Source: Gemmatimonadota bacterium
GTDB lineage: Bacteria > Gemmatimonadota > Gemmatimonadetes > Longimicrobiales > Gaopeijiaceae
Direction of reading: 5' to 3'
Assembly (NCBI GenBank): GCA_022827345.1
Contig: JAJDTB010000030.1
Span: forward strand, 1-64,000
DNA length: 64,000 nt
Positions 30,578-40,217 of this stretch are shown here, piece after piece; the stretch's first letter is position 1; every line of letters starts with the position of its first letter. The notes under the pieces are model-generated. The model did no database searches. It was not told the DNA's origin and saw only the letters and a list, made by a program, of their open reading frames with translations. Made by a program: the position numbers and the translations under genes.

Positions 30578-30609
30578 GGGACCGGGCACGGGAACGCGTT
30601 CCCGGTCCC
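30578..30609 (+). promoter_or_regulatory. Strong hairpin in the leader of the RNase E/G gene
   Basis: GGGACCGGG (30578-30586) and CCCGGTCCC (30601-30609) form a perfect 9-bp stem, and an inner palindrome CGGGAACGCGTTCCCG offers an alternative fold. It ends 22 bases before the TTG start and has no T-run, so it is not a terminator. Because RNase E of E. coli controls itself through a leader hairpin, an autoregulatory element is a reasonable inference. Confidence 0.45.
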
Positions 30610-30631
30610 GATCGACTATCGGAGATTTTCA

Positions 30632-32155
30632 TTGAAGAGAGAGATTCTGATCAGCGCCTCGGACGAGGAGTCCTGGGTGGCGCTCAAGGAGAATGGCGGA
30701 CTCACGGAGTTGATGTTCGACCGCCCGGACCAGGTCCGGCATGTCGGTGACATCTTCCTGGGCCGCGTCGAAGCGGTCCTGCCGGGGATTCAGGCCGCGT
30801 TCGTAGACATCGGCGAAGAGAAGGCCGCGTTCCTTCACGCCTCGGACCTCACCCGCGAGGAGGAGGCCGACGGCGGCCGCAACGGTTCGCGTGGCCGCGG
30901 CCGCAACACGACCCCGATCCAGAACGTGCTCAACAAGGGCCAGAAGGTTCTGGTCAAGGTCACCAAGGACGCGATTTCCACCAAGGGGCCCCGGGCGACG
31001 ATGCAGATTTCCCTGCCCGGGCGCTTCCTCGTCTACATGCCCGACTCGAATCACGTGGGCGTCAGCCGCAAGATCGACCACCGCGGCGAGCGGGGCCGGC
31101 TGCGTTCCATGGCGAAGGACATCGTCGCCGGCCAGCCGGGCGGGGTCATCGTCCGCACCGCCGGCGAAGAACTCACGCCCGAGAAGCTCGCCAGGGAGTA
31201 CAATCACCTGCGCGATCAGTGGAACGGAATAAGGAAGAAGGCGGCGAAGGCGCAGGCACCCGCGCTGATTCACGCCGATGCGAAGCTGATTTCGGGTGTG
31301 ATACGCGACCTCTTCACGAACCGCTTCGACGCAGTCACGATCGACAACCGGAGGGCGTACGACCAGATCGTCCAGTATGTGCGGACGTTCGACCCGGATC
31401 TCCTGGACCGGATCCACTACTACGACTCCCCCCGGCCGCTCTTCGATCACGCCGACATCGAAGACGCGATTCAGCGCTCCTACCGGCGAAAGGTCGACCT
31501 CCCCTCCGGCGGCCACGTCATCATCGAGCAGACCGAGGCGCTCGTGTCGATCGATGTAAACACGGGACGGTTCACGGGGAAGAAGAAGGATCCCGAGGAC
31601 ACCATCCTCAAGACCAATCTCGACGCGGCCCGGGAGATTGCCACACAGCTTCGCCTGCGGGATATCGGCGGCATCATCGTCATCGACTTCATCGACATGG
31701 AGTCCCGGGAAAACCGCAAGCGGGTCCTGCACGAACTGCGCACCCACCTCGGCCGCGACCGCGCCCGAACCCGCACCTGGGAGGTCTCGGACCTCGGCCT
31801 CATCGAGATGACGCGCCAGCGCGTGCGTCCCTCGCTCCTCCAGTCGCTCACCGAGCCGTGCAGCGCCTGTGCGGGGACCGGACACATCTGGACCGCGCCG
31901 ACCCTCATCCGCGAGATCGAGCGATGCGTGCACCGCGCCGCCGCGAAGGGCGACGAGCAGGACATTCTGGTGCGCGTCCATCCAAGGGTCGCCCTGCAGG
32001 TCATGGAGTCGGAGCCCCGTTTCCTGCGCAGGCTATCGAAAAAGACCCGCATGCGACTGGATCTGCGCGACGACCCGCTCATGCGGCACGACGAGTTTCG
32101 GCTCCTCGCCGGCCGCGCCCGCGTCGACGTGACTTCCAAGTACAAGGTGGCGTGA
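30632..32155 (+). CDS. rng: Ribonuclease E/G family endoribonuclease
   Basis: A 507-residue Rne/Rng enzyme that cuts single-stranded RNA in rRNA and mRNA processing. The start is the TTG at 30632, giving the classic RNase G opening KREILIS. An S1-like domain comes first (GDIFLGRVEAVLPGIQAAFVDIG) with a Gly/Arg-rich insert (RNGSRGRGRN) near residues 85-95. The DNase I-like catalytic core contains the two metal-binding Asp residues (LVSIDVNTGRFTGKKK and IIVIDFIDM). The zinc link is CSACAGTG (Cys410, Cys413). There is no long C-terminal scaffold, so it is RNase G-like rather than a full RNase E. It lies upstream of rplU-rpmA, separated by an M24 peptidase. Confidence 0.93.
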   Translation: MKREILISASDEESWVALKENGGLTELMFDRPDQVRHVGDIFLGRVEAVLPGIQAAFVDIGEEKAAFLHASDLTREEEADGGRNGSRGRGRNTTPIQNVLNKGQKVLVKVTKDAISTKGPRATMQISLPGRFLVYMPDSNHVGVSRKIDHRGERGRLRSMAKDIVAGQPGGVIVRTAGEELTPEKLAREYNHLRDQWNGIRKKAAKAQAPALIHADAKLISGVIRDLFTNRFDAVTIDNRRAYDQIVQYVRTFDPDLLDRIHYYDSPRPLFDHADIEDAIQRSYRRKVDLPSGGHVIIEQTEALVSIDVNTGRFTGKKKDPEDTILKTNLDAAREIATQLRLRDIGGIIVIDFIDMESRENRKRVLHELRTHLGRDRARTRTWEVSDLGLIEMTRQRVRPSLLQSLTEPCSACAGTGHIWTAPTLIREIERCVHRAAAKGDEQDILVRVHPRVALQVMESEPRFLRRLSKKTRMRLDLRDDPLMRHDEFRLLAGRARVDVTSKYKVA

Positions 32156-32190
32156 CCAGCCGGCCCCTTCTCACCACAAGGAGAACCTCC

Positions 32191-33609
32191 ATGAAACCGC
32201 GCCTGTCCGGGTGGCCGATGACCACCCGGTCGCCAATTCCTCCGCTCGCGTTGCTGCTCCTCGCGGCAGGTCCTCTCGCGACAGGTCCCCTCGCAGCGCA
32301 GGAGCCCGTACGGATCCCGGACGACGTGCCGGCCCGGATTCAGGCGCTGCCGAGCCTGCGCGAGCAGGCCGCCGAGCAGCAGCGGTGGCTCGAACTGCGG
32401 GTCGGGCGGGTGCTGCCCCGGCTGATGGAGGAATACGACGTCCGCATGTGGATCCTGTCGATGCGCGAATACGCCGAGGATCCCGTCTTCTGGTCGATCA
32501 TCTCACCCACCACCTTCGCCGCGCGCCGGCGTTCGATCTACGTTTTCACCCGCCGGGACGACGGCACGGTCGAGCGGCTGGCCCTCGGCGGGACCAGTCA
32601 GGGCGGCGTCTTCGAGGCGTACCGCTCGACCCGGCCCGCGCCCACCCAGCCGACCGCGGAACTGGTGGGCAACGAGCAGTGGCGGCTGCTGCGCGAACTG
32701 GTGGAAGACCGCGACCCCGAGAACATCGTCCTCAACATCGATCCCGACTGGGCGTTTTCGGACGGCCTGCACGCGGGCGAGCGCGAGGCCCTGGAGGAGG
32801 CGCTGGGTCCGGAACTGCTCGGCCGGGTGAAGCGGGAGCCACGCCTGGCCATGAACTACATCGCGCTGCGCCTCCCCGAGATGATGCCGCGCTACCGGAA
32901 GATCCAGGAGACCGTCCACGCGGTCATCTCGCACGCGTTCTCGAATGCGGTGATCACGCCGGGCGAGACCACCATCGAGGACGTGGAGTGGTGGATGCGC
33001 CAGCGCGTGCGCGACCTGGGCTACACGGTCTGGTTCCAGGCCAACGTGGACGTGCAGCGCGCGGGCGAGGTGCCTTCGTCCGGCCCCGTGGTGATCGAGC
33101 GCGGCGACCTGCTCTGGACCGACTTCGGTGTGGTGGCGCTGAATCTGCATACCGACACGCAGCACCTGGGCTATGTGCTCAGGGAGGGGGAGACCGGCCC
33201 GCCGGCCGGACTGCAGCAGTGCATCGCCAACTCGAACCGGCTGCAGGACATACTTCTCGAGCACATGGAGCCCGGGCTCAGCGGCAACACGATCCTCGCC
33301 AACACTCTGGCGCAGATGCGGGCGGAGGGGATCAATGGCACCGTCTACACGCACCCGATCGGGGATCACGGGCACGGGGCGGGGCCACTGATCGGCCGCT
33401 GGGACGGGCAGGAGGGGGTGCCGGTGCGGGGCGATGCGATCCTGTTGCCCTCTACCTGGCACTCGATCGAGCTGCAGGCGACCACCCCGATTCCGGAGTG
33501 GGGCGGCAAGCCCGCCAGTTGCCGCCAGGAAGAGGAGGCGTACCTGGACACCGAGGGCGAGCGCCACTGGACTTTCCGGCGCCAGAGCCGCTTTCACCTG
33601 GTCTGGTAG
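32191..33609 (+). CDS. Exported M24-family metallopeptidase (Xaa-Pro aminopeptidase-like)
   Basis: A 472-residue protein with a signal peptide (hydrophobic LALLLLAAGPLA, end near LAAQEP) and a pita-bread peptidase fold. The candidate metal ligands occur in order: Asp in WTDFGV, Asp in LHTDTQHLG, His in GDHGHGAGP, Glu in HSIELQATT and Glu in CRQEEEAYL. The N-terminal creatinase-like domain (about 40-240) is present. It probably removes N-terminal residues before proline or acts on related peptides outside the cytoplasm. The ATG at 32191 has an AGGAGAA site. The two-metal geometry is plausible from these motifs but not certain. Confidence 0.85.
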   Translation: MKPRLSGWPMTTRSPIPPLALLLLAAGPLATGPLAAQEPVRIPDDVPARIQALPSLREQAAEQQRWLELRVGRVLPRLMEEYDVRMWILSMREYAEDPVFWSIISPTTFAARRRSIYVFTRRDDGTVERLALGGTSQGGVFEAYRSTRPAPTQPTAELVGNEQWRLLRELVEDRDPENIVLNIDPDWAFSDGLHAGEREALEEALGPELLGRVKREPRLAMNYIALRLPEMMPRYRKIQETVHAVISHAFSNAVITPGETTIEDVEWWMRQRVRDLGYTVWFQANVDVQRAGEVPSSGPVVIERGDLLWTDFGVVALNLHTDTQHLGYVLREGETGPPAGLQQCIANSNRLQDILLEHMEPGLSGNTILANTLAQMRAEGINGTVYTHPIGDHGHGAGPLIGRWDGQEGVPVRGDAILLPSTWHSIELQATTPIPEWGGKPASCRQEEEAYLDTEGERHWTFRRQSRFHLVW

Positions 33610-33715
33610 GCTGACCGGGTCGAGCTTGACCGTGACGGCACCTTTCACGAGCTTTAAATGCTGCGTTGTATCGCAACTCTGAATGACGAATCACCACGCG
33701 GATGGCGGAACAGAC

Positions 33716-34030
33716 ATGTTTGCGGTTTTCAGGACCGGCGGGAAGCAGTTCCGGGCAGAGCCCGGCGCGACGCTGCTGATCCCTTCTCTCGATGCCGAGC
33801 CGGGGTCGACGGTGACCTTCGACGACGTGCTCCTGGCCTCTTCGGAGGGCGAGGAGGTCGCCGTAGGCACTCCGACGGTCGACGGGGCCAGTGTCACGGC
33901 CGAGGTCATCGCGCATGACCGCACGAAGAAGATCACCGTCTTCAAGCGGAAGCGCCGCAAGGGCTATCGCCGCAAGCAGGGACACCGCCAGGGCTTCACC
34001 GTGGTGCGCGTCGCCGACATCGTCCGCTAG
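33716..34030 (+). CDS. rplU: 50S ribosomal protein L21
   Basis: A 104-residue L21. It opens with [17 protein letters not shown], the standard L21 start, which fixes the ATG at 33716 rather than 33683. The basic C-terminal block [17 protein letters not shown] is the 23S-rRNA-binding tail. rpmA follows 11 bases later, the universal rplU-rpmA pair; the usual obg gene does not follow. Confidence 0.97.
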   Translation: MFAVFRTGGKQFRAEPGATLLIPSLDAEPGSTVTFDDVLLASSEGEEVAVGTPTVDGASVTAEVIAHDRTKKITVFKRKRRKGYRRKQGHRQGFTVVRVADIVR

Positions 34031-34041
34031 GAGGGTCCGAA

Positions 34042-34299
34042 ATGGCTCACAAGAAAGGCGTAGGGTCGTCCAGGAACGGACGGGACAGCAATGCGCAGCG
34101 ACTCGGCGTGAAGCGCTTCGGCGGCCAACGCGTGCTGGCGGGGAACATCCTCGTCCGGCAGCGCGGTACCAGGCTGCACCCGGGCAACAACGTCGGCCGC
34201 GGCAAGGACGACACCCTGTTCGCCACCGCGGACGGCGTCGTCAAGTTCGAGAACCTCCGGCGCCGCAAAGTCGTCTCGGTCTATCCCGCCGCCAACTAG
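34042..34299 (+). CDS. rpmA: 50S ribosomal protein L27
   Basis: An 85-residue L27 starting [20 protein letters not shown]. The flexible N-terminal tail that reaches the peptidyl-transferase centre is intact and is not preceded by a Firmicutes-type propeptide. [18 protein letters not shown] in the core is typical. A GGAGG site just upstream (34031-34035) drives translation. Confidence 0.97.
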   Translation: MAHKKGVGSSRNGRDSNAQRLGVKRFGGQRVLAGNILVRQRGTRLHPGNNVGRGKDDTLFATADGVVKFENLRRRKVVSVYPAAN

Positions 34300-34455
34300 C
34301 GTCCGCGACGCGACACCGGCGCCAACACACTTCGGCCAGGCCGATCCCCCGCCTGGCTGACGGGCCGCACGGCGACTGCATCCCATCGACGATCCCCGGT
34401 GCGCCTGGAGGTCCTGCATAGGCCGCTGAACCCCCGCCTGGCGTCTTGAAACCTC

Positions 34456-34522
34456 CAACGGGGGTGCTCTGGAGGTGCAACGGGGGCGCTGTCGTACCGG
34501 TGGAGGTGCCAAAGGGGGTGTT
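34456..34522 (+). repeat. Short G-rich repeats downstream of rpmA
   Basis: Three related segments (CCAACGGGGGTGCT, GCAACGGGGGCGCT and CCAAAGGGGGTGTT) begin near 34456, 34478 and 34509, the latter two preceded by GGAGGTG. They lie in non-coding sequence. A 7-bp inverted repeat (GCCAGGC/GCCTGGC) at about 34335-34357 may mark the end of the rpmA transcript but has no T-run. Confidence 0.4.
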
Positions 34523-34619
34523 GTTCGGCCCAAAACAGGCCCAAAGCAGCTGATTCGACCGTTTTTCCCCGCATTCCGCACACCATTCCTTGCGCCGCCC
34601 CTTGCGGAGTGTTAATCTA

Positions 34620-34990
34620 TCATCCCGCGGCAAACGGGAGTCGGGCCGAAAGGATCGGAGACCGGGAGCGGCGGAGGGTCCGGAAGGGCTCTCGACGGGG
34701 GCGACCCCGGAGAGGAAGCGATCCGGGTCCAACGCGCCGAAGGTACCGGAAACGGGATCGGAGGCGAGCGCGGCGCCGGGTTCGGCGGAGGCCGCGACGG
34801 CTGCAAGGTCGCTGGATGCAGCCGAGACCCCAGGGAACTGGGGCCCGGACGGCGGAGATGCCGAACGGGTGGAGAAAAGGGAAACCGGCCGTCGCACAAC
34901 GACGGCGCCGAAACGGAGCTTCCCGGATCGCCAGCGAGACGAAGCCCCCGCGCGGGTAGTGTGCTGCCCGCCGGGGGCTTTCTCTTTGCC
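34620..34990 (+). ncRNA. Candidate structured non-coding RNA ending in an intrinsic terminator
   Basis: About 370 non-coding bases fold into consecutive hairpins. A 9-bp stem (34676-34684 with 34722-34730, two G-U pairs) encloses CGGGG-GCGA-CCCCG (34696-34709). GCGCCG/CGGCGC (34734-34739, 34771-34776) encloses a stem with a GAAA tetraloop (34742-34759). CGGCTGCA/TGCAGCCG (34798-34824), CCCCAG-GGAA-CTGGGG (34828-34843) and GCCGTCG/CGACGGC (34888-34906) are perfect. Several loops are GNRA tetraloops. A TATCAT -10-like box lies at 34618-34623 but lacks a good -35. The hallmarks of RNase P RNA, tmRNA, SRP RNA and tRNA are absent. GC-rich DNA folds easily by chance, so this remains a candidate. 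Confidence 0.4.
34943..34988 (+). terminator. Strong rho-independent terminator
   Basis: AGCCCCCG pairs with CGGGGGCT, and GCGGG with CCCGC, giving a 13-bp stem with one bulged C, followed by TTTCTCTTT. The T-run is on the plus strand, so it ends a rightward transcript: either the candidate RNA here or the rplU-rpmA message. Confidence 0.75.
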
Positions 34991-35035
34991 CCTGTCCCGG
35001 CTTTTCCGTATTCGCCATGCGCCGGCGCCCCCCCT

Positions 35036-35419
35036 TCAGGCGTTGTCCGGCGATTCCTCCCCGCCCTGGGGCTCGTACTGCTGGTCTCTCGATGCGGACA
35101 TGATCTTCCAGATCAGGTCGCGGATGAGCTCTTCGTCCAGTCCGGCCGCCCGTGCCATCTCGGCCGCGCGCCGCACAACGGCCGCCTCCCGCCTGGGATC
35201 CGTTACGGGGAAACCCAAGCGCGCCTTCAGCTTGCCGACCTCACGCACCAGGCCGCGCCGCCGCGACAGAATCTCGATCAACTCGCGATCGCACTCCGAG
35301 ACCTGCTCGCGGAGCCGGTCGAGCCGCTCCAGCGACCCGGCCGCCTCGCCCGGTCCCCTTGCCGCGCCGCCCGCGCCCGATCCCCCGGCCCGGCCCGGCC
35401 CCGAATCAGATGTCCACAT
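35036..35419 (-). CDS. Chorismate mutase (AroQ type)
   Basis: A 127-residue protein converting chorismate to prephenate. The AroQ helices are visible: LERLDRLREQVSECDRELIE, then RRRGLVREVGKLKARLG, with the conserved Arg, Lys and Glu positions of the active site, followed by DPRREAAVVRRAAE. The start is uncertain; the ATG at 35419 overlaps the symporter's end by 14 bases and leaves a Gly/Ala/Arg-rich N-terminal extension of about 25 residues. No prephenate dehydratase or dehydrogenase domain is attached. Confidence 0.82.
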   Translation of the reverse strand: MWTSDSGPGRAGGSGAGGAARGPGEAAGSLERLDRLREQVSECDRELIEILSRRRGLVREVGKLKARLGFPVTDPRREAAVVRRAAEMARAAGLDEELIRDLIWKIMSASRDQQYEPQGGEESPDNA

Positions 35420-36869
35420 ACCCGTCCACGTGCTCGTCGTCCTGGGCCCTGCCGGCAAGGGTCACGCCAAGCAGCACCGGGATGTGCACCGCGAGCCCCA
35501 GAATCCCCTCGTGCATCCCGAAGGGCTTGAGCTCCGGATTGAGGAAGAAAAAGACCGAAACCGCGGAGCCCGCCAGCAGGCCCGCGATCACCCCGCGGGT
35601 CGTCGCCCGTCTCCAGTACATCGCGGAGAGCAGCGCCGGCATGAACTGGCAGATGATCCCGTACGACGCCAGCAGGAGCTCCACCAGCGAGAAGCCCTCG
35701 TTGAGCGCAAAGAGATACGCGGCCGCCCCGACGAGAACCACGAGCACCCTCATCAGCATCCTCTGCGCCCGGTCCGACAGCTTGAAGAACGGTTGCACGC
35801 CATCCTCCACCGTGACCGAGGCGGCGCCGTGCAGCAGCGCGTCGCCCGTCGACATCGATGCCGAGAGCGCACCTGCGCAGAAGAGGCCCACCACCAGCGC
35901 CGGCAACTCCGAGCGCAGAATCAGGAAGGGGAGGATGAAGTCGGGCTGGTCCGGACCCTCCGGGAGGAGCACCCCCGCGAACCCGATCAGGAAGACCGGG
36001 ATCAGGAAGAGCTGGAAGGTCGGGAACAGGATCACCGTGCGCCGGATCGTCGCGTCGTCGCGGGCCGTGAACGCCTTCATGAACAGGTGCGGCCACATCG
36101 TTAGCCCGATCGCGCTCGCCAGGATGGCGGTCGAGTATCCTCCCCAGCTCCACGGGGCGCCGCTGCCGTCGAGGCCCGGCAGCGACAGGAGTTCCGGACG
36201 CTCGGCGAGGATCTGTTCGAACATCGGTCCCACGCCGCCGTAGATCCTGTTGGGCAGATAGATCCCGAGCGCCCATGCGATCCCGACCATGAAGACGCCC
36301 TGGAAGGTGTTGGTCCATCCGACCGCCGACACGCCGCTCGTCAGTACGTACAGCATCACGATCCCGTAGGCGAGCGCCGCGCCGGCCCACAGCGGAATCG
36401 CCCCCTCGGTGACGGCCTCGATGACGATGCCGGCGCCGCGCATCTGGATGGTGACGTAGGGCACGAAGGCGGCCAGCGTGAGCACGGCCATCAGCAGCGA
36501 CAGCCCGCGCGAGGGGAAGCGGCCGACCAGCAGCTGCGATTGCGTGACGAAGCCGAACCGCCGCCCCAGCGCTGCGGCCTTGGGCCCCATCGCGTACCAC
36601 GGGGCCATTCCGAGGACGCCGTAGGTCAGGATGTAGAAGGCCGCCGCGCCCCGCGAGTACGCCCACCCGGGCCCGCCGAGAAAGGCGAAGGCCGAGAACA
36701 CCGTCGCCCCCGTGATGAAGTACATCACAAGCAGGCCGAAGTCGCGGTCGCCGGCTACGTAGCCCTGCACGGAACGGGACGCCCGCCGGCCCGCGAGGAG
36801 CCCGACGCCCAGGGTCGCCGCCAGATAGATGAAGATGATGACCGTGATCAGCGTGGATCTGTCCATCAC
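35406..36869 (-). CDS. Sodium:solute symporter family protein (SSS)
   Basis: A 487-residue transporter with about thirteen membrane helices. Early segments (AATLGVGLLAGRRASRSVQGY and GDRDFGLLVMYFITGATVFS) match the Na+/solute symporter family that includes PanF and acetate carriers. The Na+-site region with the Ser-rich GALSASMSTGDALLHGAA segment is typical. Its start overlaps the DUF3311 gene stop (36866-36869), a known pairing for this subfamily. The substrate is unknown, perhaps a small carboxylate. Confidence 0.9.
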   Translation of the reverse strand: MMDRSTLITVIIFIYLAATLGVGLLAGRRASRSVQGYVAGDRDFGLLVMYFITGATVFSAFAFLGGPGWAYSRGAAAFYILTYGVLGMAPWYAMGPKAAALGRRFGFVTQSQLLVGRFPSRGLSLLMAVLTLAAFVPYVTIQMRGAGIVIEAVTEGAIPLWAGAALAYGIVMLYVLTSGVSAVGWTNTFQGVFMVGIAWALGIYLPNRIYGGVGPMFEQILAERPELLSLPGLDGSGAPWSWGGYSTAILASAIGLTMWPHLFMKAFTARDDATIRRTVILFPTFQLFLIPVFLIGFAGVLLPEGPDQPDFILPFLILRSELPALVVGLFCAGALSASMSTGDALLHGAASVTVEDGVQPFFKLSDRAQRMLMRVLVVLVGAAAYLFALNEGFSLVELLLASYGIICQFMPALLSAMYWRRATTRGVIAGLLAGSAVSVFFFLNPELKPFGMHEGILGLAVHIPVLLGVTLAGRAQDDEHVDGYVDI

Positions 36870-37096
36870 TGCTCACCTTCCGTCGCCGCGGGCGTCTCCC
36901 GGATGCGGGCCGCGTCGAGCCGCCAGAGGACCACGAGGCTGCCGAGGACCCACGCCGCGCACCACGCCATCTGCTGCGGGAGTCCCAGGATGAAGGGCTG
37001 CGGGTCGTTCACCATGGCCTGGATCGGCCAGGTGACCGCGGCCGCGAAGAGGAGGTGGTAGGCCCAGACAATGCGGCGCCAGGTTTGAAGGGGCAT
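36866..37096 (-). CDS. DUF3311 small membrane protein, symporter partner
   Basis: A 76-residue protein with two hydrophobic helices (WAYHLLFAAAVTWPIQAM and MAWCAAWVLGSLVVLWRL). Short DUF3311 proteins are commonly encoded directly upstream of SSS symporters and are thought to be accessory subunits. Here the four-base stop-start overlap with the symporter supports that. Confidence 0.8.
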   Translation of the reverse strand: MPLQTWRRIVWAYHLLFAAAVTWPIQAMVNDPQPFILGLPQQMAWCAAWVLGSLVVLWRLDAARIRETPAATEGEQ

Positions 37097-37187
37097 ATGG
37101 CGGTGTTCTCGCTACGGTAAGGTCCGGATCATTGCCGGCTACGATTCTATGTCGTCGCGCCTGCGGTGGCGAGAGGCGCCGCCTCGG

Positions 37188-37964
37188 TCACTCCCGGAAC
37201 CGTGGCCGCCGCTTCTCCACAAAGGCCCGCACGCCCTCCCGGCCGGCCTCCGACGCGAACGCCTCGAGGAAGAGTTCCTTCTCCGCCTCGAGCCCTTTGG
37301 CGAGATGGCTTTCAGAGGCTTGCCGCACCGCTCTCTTCACCAATTGCAGCGTCACCGAACTCCAGCGGGCCATTCTGGCGGCGATTTCGCGGGCCTTGGC
37401 AAGGTGTTCGCCCTCCTCCGTCAGGAACTCGACGAGGCCGATCCGATGCGCCTCGTCCGCGTCGACGAAATCGCCGCACAGCCCGATCCGGAGCGCCTGC
37501 CCCGGGCCGACCAGGCGGGCCAGCCGCTGCGTTCCTCCGGCCCCCGGGATCAGCCCGAGGCGGATCTCGAACTGACCGAAGCGAGCGGTGGCGTCGGCGA
37601 CGCGGATATCGCATGCCAGCGCCAGCTCATTGCCGCCGCCCAGGCAGAAGCCGTGGATGGCGCAAATGACCGGTTTGGGGAACTCGGCGAGGGCGTCGTA
37701 GACCCGCCGGTGGCGGTAGACCTCGCGCTGTTCGTCGGGGGTGCGCGCGGCGAACTCCGCCACATCGGCCCCGGCGACGAAAGCCTTGTCGCCGGCTCCG
37801 TGCAGCATGGCGACCTTGACGTCGGCGCGCTCGGCCAGGTCGTCGAAGACGGCGGTGAGTTCGCCGCGCACCGTCTCGTTGAGCGCGTTGAGCTTGCCGG
37901 GCCGGTTGATCGTCACCTCGGCGATGCCGTCGGAGACGGAGAGCAGTACCGTCTTGCGTTTCAT
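37188..37964 (-). CDS. Enoyl-CoA hydratase (crotonase family)
   Basis: A 258-residue canonical crotonase. Oxyanion loops are GAGDKAFVAGADVAEFA and CLGGGNELALACDIRVA. Both catalytic Glu residues are present (GGNELAL and GQFEIRLGLIPGAGGTQR). It hydrates trans-2-enoyl-CoA and is probably the second step of this minus-strand beta-oxidation cluster. The frame stays open upstream, but the ATG at 37964 starts the domain (KRKTVLLSVSDGIAEVTINR) and has an AGAAGG site. It is the last gene of the cluster. Confidence 0.9.
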   Translation of the reverse strand: MKRKTVLLSVSDGIAEVTINRPGKLNALNETVRGELTAVFDDLAERADVKVAMLHGAGDKAFVAGADVAEFAARTPDEQREVYRHRRVYDALAEFPKPVICAIHGFCLGGGNELALACDIRVADATARFGQFEIRLGLIPGAGGTQRLARLVGPGQALRIGLCGDFVDADEAHRIGLVEFLTEEGEHLAKAREIAARMARWSSVTLQLVKRAVRQASESHLAKGLEAEKELFLEAFASEAGREGVRAFVEKRRPRFRE

Positions 37965-38022
37965 CGTTTGATACGCCTTCTGCAAGACGACATGTCGATC
38001 GAACGTGGGATCGTCTTGCATC

Positions 38023-38895
38023 TCATTGGTTGCTCTCCCAGTCGTAGAATCCGCGGCCCGATTTCCTGCCGAGTCTGCCTTCGGCCACCATCCGCTCCAG
38101 CAGGGCCGGGGGGCGGAAGGCTTCCGATGCGAGCGCTTCGTGGAGGTAGCGGGCGATCCCGAGGCGCACGTCGAGCCCGACCAGGTCGGTGAGGCGGAGC
38201 GGGCCCATGGGGTGGCGGTATCCGAGCACCATGGCCTTGTCGATGTCTTCGGGCGACGCGACGCCCGCCTCGACCATGCGGATGGCCTCGAGGCCGAGGA
38301 CGATGCCCAGGCGCGACGATGCAAAGCCGGGCGAGTCGGTCACCACGATCGGTTCCTTGCCGAGTCCGTCGACGAACTTCCGGCAACGGTCGAGGGTCCG
38401 GAGGTCGGTGTGCTCTCCCCGCACGATCTCGACCAGGGCCATGATGTGGACGGGGTTGAAGAAGTGCAGGCCGATGAAACGGCCCGGCGCGTCGAGGCCT
38501 GCTGCCATTTCGGTCACCGACAGCGACGATGTGTTCGTGGCCAGGATCGCCTTCGCGGGCGCCGCGGCCTCGACCTCCGCGAAGATCGTGCGCTTCAGCG
38601 CCATCGCCTCGGGCACGGCCTCGATCACCAGATCCGCGCCTGCCACCGCGTCACGCAGCGCCCCGGTTGCCGCCAGGCGGGCCAGCGCTTCGCCGCGGGC
38701 CGATTCCGCCACCTTGCCGAGGCGCACGCCCTTGTCCAGGGTGGCCTCGATCCGGGCCACGGCACGCTCGAGCTGCGCGGCGTCCACATCGCACAGGACG
38801 GTGTCGTGGCTCGCCATCGCCGCCACCTGCGCGATGCCGTGGCCCATCGTCCCGGCGCCGATCACCGCCACCTTGCCGATCGCGTGGCCTTCCAT
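38023..38895 (-). CDS. 3-hydroxyacyl-CoA dehydrogenase (3-hydroxybutyryl-CoA dehydrogenase-like)
   Basis: A 290-residue NAD-dependent dehydrogenase. The Rossmann fold opens with KVAVIGAGTMGHGIAQVAA. The catalytic His-Glu pair is in FIGLHFFNPVHIMALVEIV, and the family mark SPGFASSRL follows. The C-terminal dimerisation domain includes MGPLRLTDLVGLDV. The length fits a stand-alone PaaH/Hbd-type enzyme rather than FadB. It lies 58 bases before the hydratase and after the thiolase in the same direction. The continuous frame through the upstream thiolase region is a shadow. Confidence 0.92.
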   Translation of the reverse strand: MEGHAIGKVAVIGAGTMGHGIAQVAAMASHDTVLCDVDAAQLERAVARIEATLDKGVRLGKVAESARGEALARLAATGALRDAVAGADLVIEAVPEAMALKRTIFAEVEAAAPAKAILATNTSSLSVTEMAAGLDAPGRFIGLHFFNPVHIMALVEIVRGEHTDLRTLDRCRKFVDGLGKEPIVVTDSPGFASSRLGIVLGLEAIRMVEAGVASPEDIDKAMVLGYRHPMGPLRLTDLVGLDVRLGIARYLHEALASEAFRPPALLERMVAEGRLGRKSGRGFYDWESNQ

Positions 38896-38984
38896 CTCAG
38901 GCGCCCTTCGCAGCAGCGGCCGCGCGCCGGTGACCCGCGCGGCGCATTCCCGGCCTGGCGCCCGCATCCTTCGCGGTCGCCATT

Positions 38985-40181
<1,197 letters not shown>

Positions 40182-40217
40182 GCGCGGGCCTCCCGATCCG
40201 GTCCTCCATCCCGCCCC

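Noticed and set aside
34620-34990. RNase P RNA, tmRNA or SRP RNA
   Set aside because: The length would suit RNase P RNA, and GAGGAA and GTCCGGAAGG segments caught the eye, but the required conserved elements (for example ACAGAA with P4 pairing, a tRNA-like end, or the full SRP signature loop) are missing.
34590-36104. A long plus-strand frame across the candidate RNA and the symporter
   Set aside because: Its translation is low-complexity and it crosses a strong terminator and the antisense of two real genes.
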